Below are positions 35,268 to 44,287 of a stretch of 64,000 nt of DNA, piece after piece; positions within the stretch are counted from its first letter, which is position 1; the number at the start of each line of letters is the position of its first letter. This stretch comes from Clostridiales bacterium (GTDB taxonomy: Bacteria > Bacillota > Clostridia > Christensenellales > CAG-138), in NCBI GenBank assembly GCA_004554165.1, contig SFNQ01000020.1, positions 13,473 through 77,472 of the forward strand. Reading direction: 5' to 3'. A program made the translations under genes and the position numbers. The notes below the pieces were generated by a model. It saw only the letters and a list, made by a program, of their open reading frames with translations, was not told where the DNA came from and made no database searches.

Positions 35268-36194
35268 ATGGCATTTTTCGATTCACTGGGCGGATATATC
35301 AATACCGATATCAGTCTCGCGACACCGATTCTGCTGGCAGGTCTTGGCCTGCTGATCATCAACCGCGCGGGCCTTCTGAACATCGGCGCAGAGGGCACGA
35401 TGCTCATCGCCACAATCATGGCGGTGTACGGTTCCTACATCAGCGGCAGCGTCTGGGTGGGCCTGATCTTTGCAATGGTCTCCGGCGCAGCGGTGGGCGC
35501 GCTGTTTGCGCTGCTGACCGTGACGCTCCGCGCCAACCAGACGGTTGTCGGCGCTGCAATCAACGTGCTGGGCTCCGGCCTGTCTGCAACGCTGTTCCGT
35601 ATCATGTTCGGCGTCAGTTCGGAAGTCCCGGCCATCGACGTATTCCGCGTTTGGAAAATCCCGGGCCTCTCGGCGATCCCGGTCATCGGCGAGGGCCTCT
35701 TCTCCCACATGCCCATGGTGTACATCGCATTCCTGCTGGTTCCCGTAATGTCCTACTTCCTGTTTAAAACCCAGGCGGGCCTGAATCTCCGCTCTGTGGG
35801 CGAGAACCCGAAGGTGGCGGATACGCTGGGCATCAACGTGTACCGCACCCAGTACATCGCAGCCATCGTCGGCAGCATGATCATCGCGCTGGGCGGCGCC
35901 TTCATGTCCACGGGGCTCACCAAGTTCTTCTCCGAGGAGATGGTCTCCGGCCGCGGTTACATCGCGCTGGCCGCGGTGGTGTTCGGGCGCTATAAGCCCT
36001 CCGGCATCATGGGCGCGGCAATGGTGTTCATGGCGGGTATCGTCATTGCGAACATCCTGATGGCGCAGGGCGCCGGTATTCCGTACCAGTTCCTGAACAT
36101 GATCCCATATGTGCTGACGGTCATCGCGCTTGCGGCATTCGCGCACAGCGCAGTGGCGCCGGCAGCGTTGGGCAAGCCTTACAAGCGCGGTTAA
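35268..36194 (+). CDS. ABC importer permease 2, nucleoside/simple-sugar type
   Basis: 308 residues, about eight helices. LLIINRAGLLNIGAEGTMLI and LRANQTVVGAAINVLGSG are the NupQ/BmpD signatures. Starts 11 bases after permease 1 with GAGGAGG upstream. Confidence 0.92.
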   Translation: MAFFDSLGGYINTDISLATPILLAGLGLLIINRAGLLNIGAEGTMLIATIMAVYGSYISGSVWVGLIFAMVSGAAVGALFALLTVTLRANQTVVGAAINVLGSGLSATLFRIMFGVSSEVPAIDVFRVWKIPGLSAIPVIGEGLFSHMPMVYIAFLLVPVMSYFLFKTQAGLNLRSVGENPKVADTLGINVYRTQYIAAIVGSMIIALGGAFMSTGLTKFFSEEMVSGRGYIALAAVVFGRYKPSGIMGAAMVFMAGIVIANILMAQGAGIPYQFLNMIPYVLTVIALAAFAHSAVAPAALGKPYKRG

Positions 36195-36209
36195 GGGGGG
36201 AATGAACGG

Positions 36210-37751
36210 ATGGCTACAATTCTTGAAATGCGGCATATTTACAAGCAGTTCCCCGGCGTGCTGGCAAACGCGGACGTCTGCCTCCAGGTTGAGGCCGGCG
36301 AAGTGCATACCCTGCTCGGCGAGAACGGCGCAGGCAAGAGCACGCTCATGAATGTGCTCTGCGGGCTGTATAAGCCGACCTCCGGCGAAATCCTCATCGA
36401 GGGCAAGCCGGTCAGGTTCAATTCCGCGAAGGACTCCATGGCCATCGGCATCGGCATGGTGCACCAGCACTTCATGCTGATCCCGACCATGACCGTGGTG
36501 GAAAACTGCCTCATCGGTTCCCACGATGCGGGCGGCATGAAGCTCGATCTCAAAACCGCCGCACAGAAGATCTCGGCGCTTGCCAAAGAATACAGCATGG
36601 AGCTGGATCCCTATAAGAAAATCGGCGATCTGGCAGTCGGCGAACGTCAGCGCGTTGAGATCATCAAGGCGCTGTTCCGCGGCGCGCGGATTCTGATTCT
36701 GGACGAGCCGACGGCCGTGCTGACCCCGCAGGAGACGCACGAGCTGTTCAACATGGTACACAGCCTGACCGATAAGGGCTTCACGGTGCTGTTCATCAGC
36801 CACAAGCTGAACGAGGTGAAGGAAATCTCCAACCGCGTTACAGTCCTGCGCCTCGGCCGCACCTGCGGCACCTACAACATTGCGGATTGCTCGGTCAACG
36901 ATCTGGCGCGCCTGATGGTCGGCCGCGAGGTCAGCTTCAGCATCGACCGCAGGCAGCAGGAGCAGGGCGCGCCGGTGCTCCAGATTGAAGATCTGACGCT
37001 GGGGCAGAAGGACTCCGAGGTTAAGACGCTGAACCACGTGAACCTGACCGTTCACGGCGGCGAGATTCTCGGCATTGCGGGCGTCGACGGCAACGGTCAG
37101 TCCGAGCTGGTGGAGTGCCTGACAGGTCTGCGCCGCGCAAGCGAGGGCAAGGCGCTGTACAAGGGCAAGGATCTGCTCAAGTGCAGCACCCGCGAGATCA
37201 TGAGCCACGGCGTGTCCCACATTCCGCAGGATCGCCAGCGCACGGGCCTTGTCATGCCCATGCCGCTGCGGGAAAACTTCATCCTGCAGGACTACTACAC
37301 GGAGGAATTCGGCAAGGGCGGGTTCATCGACTGGAAATACGTCGACGCATACAGCGACAGGTTGATCCGTGACTTTGGCGTCAAAACGCCGGGACGCTTT
37401 GAACTGGCGCAGAATCTTTCCGGCGGCAACCAGCAGAAGGTCATCGTTGCCCGTGAGATCAGCCGCAAGCCCGAGCTGCTCATCGCCATGCATCCAACGC
37501 GCGGTCTGGACGTTGGCGCAATCGAATACATCCATAAGAACATTATGGATCAGCGGGACAGCGGCATCGGCGTTCTGCTGGTCTCCACCGAGCTGGAGGA
37601 AGTTCTGAAACTCTCCGACCGCGTTGCGGTCATGTATGAGGGCGAAATCATGGGTATTGTGAAGCCCTCCGAAACCACCGTCGAGGAGATGGGCCTCATG
37701 ATGGGCGGCATGCCGCTCGAAAAGATCCGCGGCGGCGGGGAAAACGTATAA
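36210..37751 (+). CDS. ABC importer ATP-binding protein with two nucleotide-binding domains
   Basis: 513 residues. Domain 1: Walker A GENGAGKST (37-45), signature LAVGERQRVEI, Walker B ILILDEPTAVLT. Domain 2: degenerate Walker A GVDGNGQSELV, signature LSGGNQQKVIVARE and a Walker B in which the DEP position is LLIAMHPTRGLDV, so the acidic residue and catalytic Glu are replaced by MH. This asymmetry is common in the sugar/nucleoside class. Starts 15 bases after permease 2 and is followed by a terminator. Confidence 0.92.
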   Translation: MATILEMRHIYKQFPGVLANADVCLQVEAGEVHTLLGENGAGKSTLMNVLCGLYKPTSGEILIEGKPVRFNSAKDSMAIGIGMVHQHFMLIPTMTVVENCLIGSHDAGGMKLDLKTAAQKISALAKEYSMELDPYKKIGDLAVGERQRVEIIKALFRGARILILDEPTAVLTPQETHELFNMVHSLTDKGFTVLFISHKLNEVKEISNRVTVLRLGRTCGTYNIADCSVNDLARLMVGREVSFSIDRRQQEQGAPVLQIEDLTLGQKDSEVKTLNHVNLTVHGGEILGIAGVDGNGQSELVECLTGLRRASEGKALYKGKDLLKCSTREIMSHGVSHIPQDRQRTGLVMPMPLRENFILQDYYTEEFGKGGFIDWKYVDAYSDRLIRDFGVKTPGRFELAQNLSGGNQQKVIVAREISRKPELLIAMHPTRGLDVGAIEYIHKNIMDQRDSGIGVLLVSTELEEVLKLSDRVAVMYEGEIMGIVKPSETTVEEMGLMMGGMPLEKIRGGGENV

Positions 37752-37768
37752 GCAAAAAGGCAGTCTGA

Positions 37769-37805
37769 AAAACGAGCCGGAAGCCGCGGCTTCCGGCTCG
37801 TTTTT
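37769..37805 (+). terminator. Intrinsic terminator of the BMP transporter operon
   Basis: A perfect 36-bp palindrome centred at 37786/37787 (arms AAAACGAGCCGGAAGCCG and its complement), ending in TTTTT. The symmetrical A/T tails would also work on the other strand. Confidence 0.85.
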
Positions 37806-37840
37806 CCCGGGATGCCGGAGAATTTGAGGCGCCCCTCCAA

Positions 37841-37876
37841 TTCCGCATGGCGGAATGCGTTTTGCGCAATGCGGAA
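37841..37876 (+). promoter_or_regulatory. Two phased IclR-type operators upstream of the deaminase gene
   Basis: TTCCGCATGGCGGAA (37841-37855, perfect 6-3-6 dyad) and TTGCGCAATGCGGAA (37862-37876, one mismatch between arms), starting 21 bases apart and ending 9 bases before the -35 box. IclR regulators typically bind such dyads in pairs. Confidence 0.6.
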
Positions 37877-37885
37877 ACGAAATCC

Positions 37886-37914
37886 TTGCCCGCAGTGCCA
37901 ATCCGAGCTATTCT
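37886..37914 (+). promoter_or_regulatory. Promoter of the deaminase gene
   Basis: TTGCCC (37886-37891), 17 bases, TATTCT (37909-37914); a weak core promoter directly behind the operator pair. Confidence 0.5.
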
Positions 37915-37978
37915 AAGAGCAGGGCTAGGCGAAAGAGCCAATGCGACAGATCAAAACAGAACGGGAGGAACCAACAAC

Positions 37979-39220
37979 ATGCTGCTGATTCAAAACGCAC
38001 GCATCCTCGGCCACAACAAGACAGAGGATATCCTTGTGAGCGATGAAGGCAAGTATTTGAAGATCGAGCCGAAAATCGATGCATCCGCATATCCCAGCGC
38101 CGCAGTGATCGACGCGAAGGAAATGATGGCCGCCCCCACCTTCGTCAACACGCACATGCACTTCGACAAGGCCTATACCTCGCTCCGCGGCCGCGAGGAC
38201 AGCACGGAAACCCTGGAGGATTCCATCCGCATCATGCACGACCGCATTCGGAACTACACCGTGGAGGACGTCCGCCAGCGCGCAACCCGCGCCATCCGCG
38301 AGTGCGTCATGTACGGCACCACAAAGCTGCGCACCAACGTTGACATCAGCAATCTCGACCCGAAGCTCGTAGCGCTTCAGGGCGTTCTGGAAGCCAAGGA
38401 GGCCACGAAGGACATCTGCGACCTGCAGGTCATCGCCTTCCCGCAGGAGGGTATCTTCCGCAACAAGGGGACCGATAAGCTGATGTACGAAGCCATGGAC
38501 ATGGGCTGCGACGTGGCCGGCGGCATGCCCGCTGCGGAGTGGCTGGACGAGCAAAAGCTCCGCCATGTGGACTTTGTGTTTGAACTGGCGGAAAAGTACG
38601 ACACGCCCATCGACATGCACATCGACCAGTCCAAGGACATGTTCGACCGGTCCCTCGAGTACACCGCATGGCTGACGCTTGAGAAGGGCTGGGCCGGCCG
38701 CGTCACCGGCGGGCACTGCACCTCCATCGCCTATCAGAACCAGTCCCACGCCATCAAGGTCATGAAGCTGATCAAGGAAGCGGGCATGAACATCTGCACG
38801 AACACCCAGGTTCTTGCGATCATGGGCATCGACGCAGAGCCCCGCACCCGCGGCGTAACCCGCATCCGCGAAATGGTGGACATGGGCATCAACATCGCCA
38901 CCGCGCAGGATACCATCTGCGACGGCTTCCACCTCTACGGCACCGGCGATCCCCTGGATTACGGCCTGATCGGCGCCTACACCAGCCAGTACAACACGCC
39001 GGAGACTGCGAAGCTGATGTTCGACATGCTGACCACCCGCTCGATGAAAATCTTCGATCCGGACGCCAGGTACGGCATTGCGGTGGGCAACGACGCGGAC
39101 CTGAACATCATTGATGCAGACAACGTGCAGGAGGCGCTGCGCACCCGCGCATCCCGCCCCTACGTTATCCGCAGGGGCAAGGTCATCGCCTCCTTTGAGC
39201 GCAAAGCCACCCTGCTCTAA
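37979..39220 (+). CDS. Cytosine deaminase-like amidohydrolase
   Basis: 413 residues from ATG 37979 (GGGAGGAA upstream). TIM-barrel metal hydrolase: metal pair H59-M-H61 in FVNTHMHFDKAY, DMHIDQ, the GGHCTS motif and AQDTICDGF for the catalytic Asp. The layout is that of cytosine deaminase (COG0402), which hydrolyses the exocyclic amino group to give uracil and ammonia; related members act on other N-heterocycles or creatinine-like compounds. Its own promoter has the operator pair, and the transporter upstream shares the motif. Confidence 0.85.
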   Translation: MLLIQNARILGHNKTEDILVSDEGKYLKIEPKIDASAYPSAAVIDAKEMMAAPTFVNTHMHFDKAYTSLRGREDSTETLEDSIRIMHDRIRNYTVEDVRQRATRAIRECVMYGTTKLRTNVDISNLDPKLVALQGVLEAKEATKDICDLQVIAFPQEGIFRNKGTDKLMYEAMDMGCDVAGGMPAAEWLDEQKLRHVDFVFELAEKYDTPIDMHIDQSKDMFDRSLEYTAWLTLEKGWAGRVTGGHCTSIAYQNQSHAIKVMKLIKEAGMNICTNTQVLAIMGIDAEPRTRGVTRIREMVDMGINIATAQDTICDGFHLYGTGDPLDYGLIGAYTSQYNTPETAKLMFDMLTTRSMKIFDPDARYGIAVGNDADLNIIDADNVQEALRTRASRPYVIRRGKVIASFERKATLL

Positions 39221-39280
39221 AAGCTCCACGCCGTCGCTTCGCAGAAGAGCGGCCCCCCCTGTCTCCTGCGAAGCAATCCA

Positions 39281-39320
39281 GCGCCCGGTCAGGCTTCCCC
39301 TCTTGGCCGGGCGCCTTTTT
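39281..39320 (+). terminator. Intrinsic terminator of the deaminase gene
   Basis: GCGCCCGG (39281-39288) with CCGGGCGC (39307-39314), followed by CTTTTT. Confidence 0.75.
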
Positions 39321-39448
39321 GCACCTTTTTGGCGACTGAGCGGGGGCTGCTCCCGCGATAAAGGCACGAGCCGGCCGGCAATGCAGGAATCCGGGCGTAC
39401 ACGGGAGCGCATCAGTCGCCGTGCGGGAGGCCGATCGACAGCATTTTC

Positions 39449-39463
39449 TTCCTGCCACAGGAC
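39449..39463 (+). promoter_or_regulatory. Operator-like dyad upstream of iclR
   Basis: TTCCTGCCACAGGAC has the same 6-3-6 form and the same position relative to -35 (8 bases) as the deaminase and transporter sites, which suggests autoregulation. The inner bases differ (TG/CA instead of GC/GC). Confidence 0.4.
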
Positions 39464-39471
39464 GCAATTGC

Positions 39472-39500
39472 TTGAGAAAATGCCAAAACCATGGTAAAGT
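39472..39500 (+). promoter_or_regulatory. Promoter of iclR
   Basis: TTGAGA (39472-39477), 17 bases, TAAAGT (39495-39500). Confidence 0.45.
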
Positions 39501-39665
39501 AATGATACTCTCCGGCAGGCCGGGACAGTATCCAAAGATGTGAAAACTGTCCCCGGATTCCCTCTTTTGTCATGCGGCCGGACTGTCTGGGAACCTGCCC
39601 AGTCAAAGCGCCGCGTCCTTTCTGCCGGACAGTATCGTGGTGTAAGACCTTCGGAGGTATCAGCT

Positions 39666-40508
39666 ATGGCTTCCAATCAGATACAATCTCTACAGCGGGC
39701 GATCCAGCTGCTGGAGGCAATGGACGACGCGAGGCGGCCGCTCACCCTGCATGAGCTTGCGGCAGAAACAGGCCTGGTCAAGAGCACGGCGCACCGTCTG
39801 CTGGCAACGCTCAGAGAATCGGACCTGGTGGAACAGCTGGCGGATGGACGCTATGCACTCGGCCTGCATCTATTTGAGCTGGGCTGCTCGGCAGGATATA
39901 TGCGGGACATTGTCTTTATCGCCAAGCCCTACATGCAGGCAATATGGCAGCAGACCAACGAATCGGTCAGCCTGTCTCTCCTGTCCCGCGGCGAGGCGCT
40001 GGTGCTCTCGCTGATCGAATCGACAAGTACCTTCCGCGTGGTGGCGCGAACGGGCTCGAAGCTGCCGGTACACTGCACGGTACAGGGCAAGATTATGCTG
40101 GCGCACATGACGCGGGCAGAGGTGAAGCGCATCCTTCGCGAGCACGGCATGCAGGCCTATACGGCCAACACCAAGCGAAGCTATGAGGAGCTGGAGCCGG
40201 AGTTGCAGCGCATCCGCCGGCAGGGCTATGCCGTGGACAACAATGAGTACCATGCGGGCCTCTGCTCCGTCGCCGCGCCGATCTACGACGAAAACGGCGC
40301 CGTCTCCTATGCCTTTTCCATCGTCAGCATGTTCCATCAGGCCGATACGCCGGAGTTCCGGCACGCAAGAAACCTCGCTCTTGTTGCAGCGCGCGACATC
40401 TCCTTTGCGCTGGGCTATCGCGGCGATGCCTTTGCCAACGTGGTCGAGTCCGCCGAAACCTCGGGGCTGCTCGTGCCGGACAACAGGCGCGGCAGATGGC
40501 AGCCCTGA
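39666..40508 (+). CDS. IclR-family transcriptional regulator
   Basis: 280 residues from ATG 39666 (GGAGG upstream). Winged helix at about 5-65: IQSLQRAIQLLEAM, LTLHELAAETGLVKSTAHRL, ALGLHLFELG. The C-terminal IclR effector domain has KLPVHCTVQGKIMLAHM and GYAVDNNEYHAGLCSVAAPI. Likely controls the BMP transporter, the deaminase and itself through the dyads described. The ligand is probably the transported heterocycle or its product. Confidence 0.92.
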   Translation: MASNQIQSLQRAIQLLEAMDDARRPLTLHELAAETGLVKSTAHRLLATLRESDLVEQLADGRYALGLHLFELGCSAGYMRDIVFIAKPYMQAIWQQTNESVSLSLLSRGEALVLSLIESTSTFRVVARTGSKLPVHCTVQGKIMLAHMTRAEVKRILREHGMQAYTANTKRSYEELEPELQRIRRQGYAVDNNEYHAGLCSVAAPIYDENGAVSYAFSIVSMFHQADTPEFRHARNLALVAARDISFALGYRGDAFANVVESAETSGLLVPDNRRGRWQP

Positions 40509-40542
40509 CCAGAGCGGAAAACCCATCCGCAGGAGGACAGCG

Positions 40543-40570
40543 CTTCCGCCTGTAAAACGGAGGTTTTTTT
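40543..40570 (+). terminator. Intrinsic terminator of iclR
   Basis: CTTCCG (40543-40548) pairs with CGGAGG (40558-40563, one G-U pair), then TTTTTTT. Confidence 0.65.
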
Positions 40571-40703
40571 CAGGGCCATGCGCCCATGGGGCCGTCCAGC
40601 GCCAAAAGACCCAGCCTGCGTTATACGCAGGCCGCGATGCGTCCCGTTCCAACAAAGCCGCAGATTTTTCCTGCGCCTGCCGCGCAGCGCTTTGTCAATT
40701 CAC

Positions 40704-40733
40704 CGGCCCGGCGGTACGCCCCACCCCTGCCGG
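40704..40733 (-). other. Hairpin after the response regulator gene
   Basis: GCCCGGC / GCCGGGC with a 16-base loop, just past the stop of the minus-strand operon. No T-run on that strand, so termination is uncertain. Confidence 0.4.
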
Positions 40734-40739
40734 GCGAAC

Positions 40740-41492
40740 TCACCTGCACCTAGCCTGAAACTCCGAGGGTGTGAGGCCAACGATCTTACGGAAGGTACTG
40801 GAAAAATACGCAATATCGCGATAGCCCACCTGCTCTGCCACCTCGTAGATCTTCACGCGGCAATCGCGCAGCAGCTGCATCGCCACATGCATCCGATACT
40901 GGGACAGATACTCCAGCAGCGTATAGTTCGTCTCCTTTTTAAAGATGTGACAGAGGTACCCCTCGCTGATGCCGACGCTCTTTGCAATGGAACCGACGCC
41001 GATGTCCGAGTCGTTGTAATGTCCCGCGATAAAGGCGAGGGATTCCATGACATACTTGCTTTTGTCTCCTTTTTTGAGCTGCAGTGCGGGGAGCGCCGCT
41101 TCCGCCTGCCCCAGCTTTGCCATGAGCCGGGCGTGGATTGAAACGATCACCTGCTCGAGCTCTCCGTCGCGGAAGGGCTTGAGCAGATAGTCTGCCGCGC
41201 CGTAGCGCAAGGCGTTTTTTGCGTACTCAAAGTCGCTGTACGCCGTGAGGATGATGACCTGAGCATCACAGCCCTCCTCCCGGAGGCGTTTCAGCATCGC
41301 AATCCCGTCCATCCTGGGCATTTTGATGTCCGTAATGATGATGTTCGGCTGATATCGCAGCGCGGCGGCCAGACCCTCCTCGCCGTTCGACGCCTCGCCC
41401 ACCACAAAGCAGTCCAGCGCCGTCCAATCCACCGACAGGACGATGCCCTTGCGGACATAGGGTTCATCCTCAACGACGAGCACCTTCATCAT
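40740..41492 (-). CDS. AraC-type response regulator (YesN-like)
   Basis: 250 residues; AAAGGAGG 8 bases before ATG 41492. Receiver domain with acidic pocket VVEDE, phospho-acceptor D55 (IITDIKMPRMDG), and LLKPF. C-terminal AraC helix-turn-helix pair (about 145-248: VGSIAKSVGISEGYLCHIFK, VAEQVGYRDIAYFSSTFRK). Partner of the histidine kinase whose gene it overlaps by 4 bases. Likely target: the importer at 45325-50417, whose promoter lacks a good -35 box. Confidence 0.93.
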   Translation of the reverse strand: MMKVLVVEDEPYVRKGIVLSVDWTALDCFVVGEASNGEEGLAAALRYQPNIIITDIKMPRMDGIAMLKRLREEGCDAQVIILTAYSDFEYAKNALRYGAADYLLKPFRDGELEQVIVSIHARLMAKLGQAEAALPALQLKKGDKSKYVMESLAFIAGHYNDSDIGVGSIAKSVGISEGYLCHIFKKETNYTLLEYLSQYRMHVAMQLLRDCRVKIYEVAEQVGYRDIAYFSSTFRKIVGLTPSEFQARCR

Positions 41493-43180
41493 GCAGAATC
41501 CCTCCTTTGTATCGGCAGCACCGCCGTAACGACGGCGCCGCAGCCCGCTCCATTTGCAAAGCGCAGGCCATAGTCCGGGCCGTAATACTTCTTCAGGATC
41601 ACGTTCACGTTGTACAGTCCGAGGTGGCCGCCGCTGCCCGGGCCCTCGCTTTGAAACCTTCTCAGCATTTCCTCCGAAAGGCCGCAGCCGTCGTCAGAAA
41701 CGGAGATGCAAAGCTCCTGCTGCGCCGTCTCGCCCACGGCAACGGCGATGCTGCCGTTGTCCCGGTCGTTCAGGCCGTGCAGTATCGCATTTTCCACCAG
41801 CGGCTGGAGAATGAGCTTTGGGATCATGCAGTCGAGATAGGGCTCACAGCCGGACACCGTATAGGTAAACCTGCCCGGAAAGCGGATGCGCTGGATGCTG
41901 ATATAGCGCATGAGAAGCTCCAGCTCCTCATAGAGCGGCACAAACTCCTCCGTGGAAATGCTGGAGCGCAGGATATCCGCAAGATCCATGGACATCTTCG
42001 AAATCTCCGGCACGCCATGCATCTTGCCGATCCACTTCATCGTGTCGAGCGTGTTGCAGAGAAAGTGCGGGTTCAGCTGCGCCTGCATCATGCGGATCTG
42101 CGCCTCGTCAAGGTCGCGCTGCCCTTTCACGAGCCGGTCCATATAGGTCCTGAGCCGCTGGACCATCCGGTTAAAGTTCTCCGCCAGCTGGCCAAGCTCG
42201 TCCTGACTGTTCCGTTCCAGCCGGGTGTCGAGGCTGCCCTGCTCCACCTTCGCGATGGCTGCGTTCAACTGGCCGATGGGTTCCGAGAGCTGCCGGCTGA
42301 GCCGCAGCGAAACGGCGATGCAGAGCGCTACGCCCGCGAGCACGATCCCCGCCGTCACCGAAGTGAGCAGCCGCATGGTCTCCACCGTGAACACCTTCGG
42401 CTGGCGCAGGACAAGAAACAGTCCGCTGGCCGGTTCCTGCCGCGTGGTAAAGCTGTAATCGTCCGAGTAAAGCGGCGTGCCCTGCAGCAGCATGGCCCGG
42501 AGAGCGGAGGCAAGCCGCTCCGTCTCCGCTGCATGGGAACAGTAGATCGGCCGCCAATGCCCGTCGAGCAGCAGGAGCGTGTTCTGCGTGCCGTAGCTTC
42601 CGTGCAGGAGCTCGGAAAGGCTCTCCCCGGTCAGGCTTCCCACAAAGTAGCCCGCAGTTTCCCCGCTGCTTCCGCGAAGCAGCCGCGCCGCCTGCAGGAT
42701 CGCATTAGACTGTGTGCCATCCGTTCCGCGGAGCACCAGCGCATCCGGCTCCGCTTCCGCCGCATACAGGATTCCCCAGTCTGTGGGCAGCGACTGCGCT
42801 GCCCGCCCCGAAGTGGAATACCGGAGCGCACCCGTCGCGTCATAGAGGTCGAACTGCATATGGGCGCGCAGTCCCTCCGTCGCATCGTACAGAGCGAAAT
42901 AAACCTGCTGGCGGAACGCGCCGCCGCTTTCCAACTCATCCGTGATGAAAGCGTTCTTTGCCAGCGACTGGCCCACCTGCTCTGTCGTGCGGTACAGCGC
43001 GCCCAGCGAATCTGCGGTCGCGTCCAGGAGCAGCTCCGCCTCCTGATGCGCGCTTTCGGTCATCCGCGCACGGAAGATGACGATGAGCAGCACGCTGCAG
43101 AGAATGAGCGGGATCACCGTGAGCAGCAGCATGGAGAGAAAAATCCTGTTGCGGAAAGTGCCGCAAAACGCCCGCTTCAT
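41489..43180 (-). CDS. Sensor histidine kinase (YesM-like)
   Basis: 563 residues from ATG 43180, which overlaps the binding-protein stop as ATGA. Transmembrane helix 1 at 13-36, an extracytoplasmic domain of about 230 residues, helix 2 at 270-292, HAMP (293-345), then the His_kinase domain with H372 in QLNPHFLCNTLD, and an ATPase domain with LILQPLVENAILHGL and SVSDDGCGLSEE. The outer domain probably contacts the lipoprotein encoded just upstream. Confidence 0.93.
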   Translation of the reverse strand: MKRAFCGTFRNRIFLSMLLLTVIPLILCSVLLIVIFRARMTESAHQEAELLLDATADSLGALYRTTEQVGQSLAKNAFITDELESGGAFRQQVYFALYDATEGLRAHMQFDLYDATGALRYSTSGRAAQSLPTDWGILYAAEAEPDALVLRGTDGTQSNAILQAARLLRGSSGETAGYFVGSLTGESLSELLHGSYGTQNTLLLLDGHWRPIYCSHAAETERLASALRAMLLQGTPLYSDDYSFTTRQEPASGLFLVLRQPKVFTVETMRLLTSVTAGIVLAGVALCIAVSLRLSRQLSEPIGQLNAAIAKVEQGSLDTRLERNSQDELGQLAENFNRMVQRLRTYMDRLVKGQRDLDEAQIRMMQAQLNPHFLCNTLDTMKWIGKMHGVPEISKMSMDLADILRSSISTEEFVPLYEELELLMRYISIQRIRFPGRFTYTVSGCEPYLDCMIPKLILQPLVENAILHGLNDRDNGSIAVAVGETAQQELCISVSDDGCGLSEEMLRRFQSEGPGSGGHLGLYNVNVILKKYYGPDYGLRFANGAGCGAVVTAVLPIQRRDSA

Positions 43181-44211
43181 GCGACGCCCCCCGTCCCTGC
43201 AAGCGCCGCCCAACACGCAAGGATATCGTCGTGCGCTGCGCTGGCCCAGGTCAGGTTATAATCGATGAGCCTGAGTTCCGCCTGCGCAGTCAGCCGGTCG
43301 GACGGCGGCACATCCGTCCGCACGGAACGGCGGTAGAAGGCAGCCACGCGCTTTTGCACGTCGATGCCGATGACAAAGTCCAGAAATCGTCTGGCGTTCT
43401 CCTCGTGCGGCGCCCCCTTGATGAGCGCGCTGCCGTCCGGCACGGCGCTTGTGCCCTCCGCGGGATAGAGCAGCTGGATGTCGTCTCCCGCCGCAATGCG
43501 CTTGAGCGCCGTTTCCTCAAGGGTCACGCCGACGGGGAGCGTACCGTCCGCCACCGCCTCCACCACGTCGCCGGAGCCGGCGCACTGCCTGCCATCCAGG
43601 TTTTCTGCAAAGCGGGCCAGAATCTCCTCCGTCGTTCCCGGCAGCACCTGGCAGAGCGTTGCAAGCGCCGTGTAGCTCGAGCCGGAGGTGGCGGGATCCG
43701 CAAAGGCGATGCGCCCCTTCCACTTCGGATCGACCAGATCGCTCCAGCCCGTGAGCTCCTCTTCCGCAACCAGCTTTTTGTTATAGATGAGCACGAAGGG
43801 CAGCGTTGTAAACGGCGCCCAGCAGTGATCCTCCGAGCGGCAGCCCGGCAGCAAACGGGATTCTTCGCTGCTCTCGTAGGCGTCAAAATACCGTTTGTAG
43901 GAAGCGAGGCTCTCCACGCCGCCGCCAAACATGATGTCGCCGGCGGGCGCGTCCGCCTCCTTTGCGATGCGCGCCAGCAGCTCGTTGGTGCCGCCGGTTT
44001 CCACCGTGACCCAGATGCCGGTACGGCTCTCAAACTCCGCGATGATCGGGCCGTAAACCTCCGGCTTATGCGAGGTATACACCACAAGCCGTTCGCTCTC
44101 CGCCGGCGCAAACGCCGCATCGTCCTCGCCCCGTTCCGCACAGCCGCCAAGCCCTGCCAGCGTCAGCAGAGCCATCAGCAGTCCGGCGAGAGAGCGTCCC
44201 CTTCGTTTCAT
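43177..44211 (-). CDS. Family 1 solute-binding lipoprotein, sensor partner of the two-component system
   Basis: 344 residues from ATG 44211 (AAAGGA 11 bases upstream; an ATG four codons earlier has no spacing for it). Lipobox LGGC (Cys about 24). Fold of Fe/sugar-phosphate type binders: LVVYTSHKPEVYGPIIAEFE, WSDLVDPKWKGRIAFADPA, GTSAVPDGSALIKGAPHEEN. It is in one operon with the kinase and response regulator and has no permease or ATPase beside it in that operon, like PgtC or HptA sensing proteins in phosphorylated-sugar systems. It would report ligand to the kinase rather than feed a transporter. Confidence 0.85.
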   Translation of the reverse strand: MKRRGRSLAGLLMALLTLAGLGGCAERGEDDAAFAPAESERLVVYTSHKPEVYGPIIAEFESRTGIWVTVETGGTNELLARIAKEADAPAGDIMFGGGVESLASYKRYFDAYESSEESRLLPGCRSEDHCWAPFTTLPFVLIYNKKLVAEEELTGWSDLVDPKWKGRIAFADPATSGSSYTALATLCQVLPGTTEEILARFAENLDGRQCAGSGDVVEAVADGTLPVGVTLEETALKRIAAGDDIQLLYPAEGTSAVPDGSALIKGAPHEENARRFLDFVIGIDVQKRVAAFYRRSVRTDVPPSDRLTAQAELRLIDYNLTWASAAHDDILACWAALAGTGGVA

Positions 44212-44251
44212 CCCGGTTTCCATCCTTTGATTTGGAAGTATCGTATGAACG

Positions 44252-44275
44252 CACCCCGCGCTTTCCCGCGGGGTG
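44252..44275 (-). other. Hairpin between HAD hydrolase and sensor operon
   Basis: CACCCCGCG / CGCGGGGTG with a 6-base loop and no T-run. May reduce read-through between the two units. Confidence 0.4.
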
Positions 44276-44287
44276 TGCTTCGAAAGA

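Larger units (their letters stand above)
39221..39665. other. Intergenic region between deaminase and iclR
   Basis: 445 bases, no gene. Terminator at 39281-39320, operator-like dyad at 39449-39463 and promoter at 39472-39500; the leader of iclR is about 160 bases. Confidence 0.55.

Noticed and set aside
32932..35286. Long minus-strand open frame (over 780 codons)
   Set aside because: Antisense to the BMP binding protein and permease genes, with the same composition artefact.
35283..37901. Very long open frame (over 870 codons) on the minus strand
   Set aside because: It lies antisense to the permease and ATPase genes, is rich in His, Arg, Gln and Asp as GC-rich antisense frames are, has no domain and no ribosome site.
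37925..39676. Minus-strand open frame of 583 codons
   Set aside because: Antisense to the deaminase gene, no motif or ribosome site.
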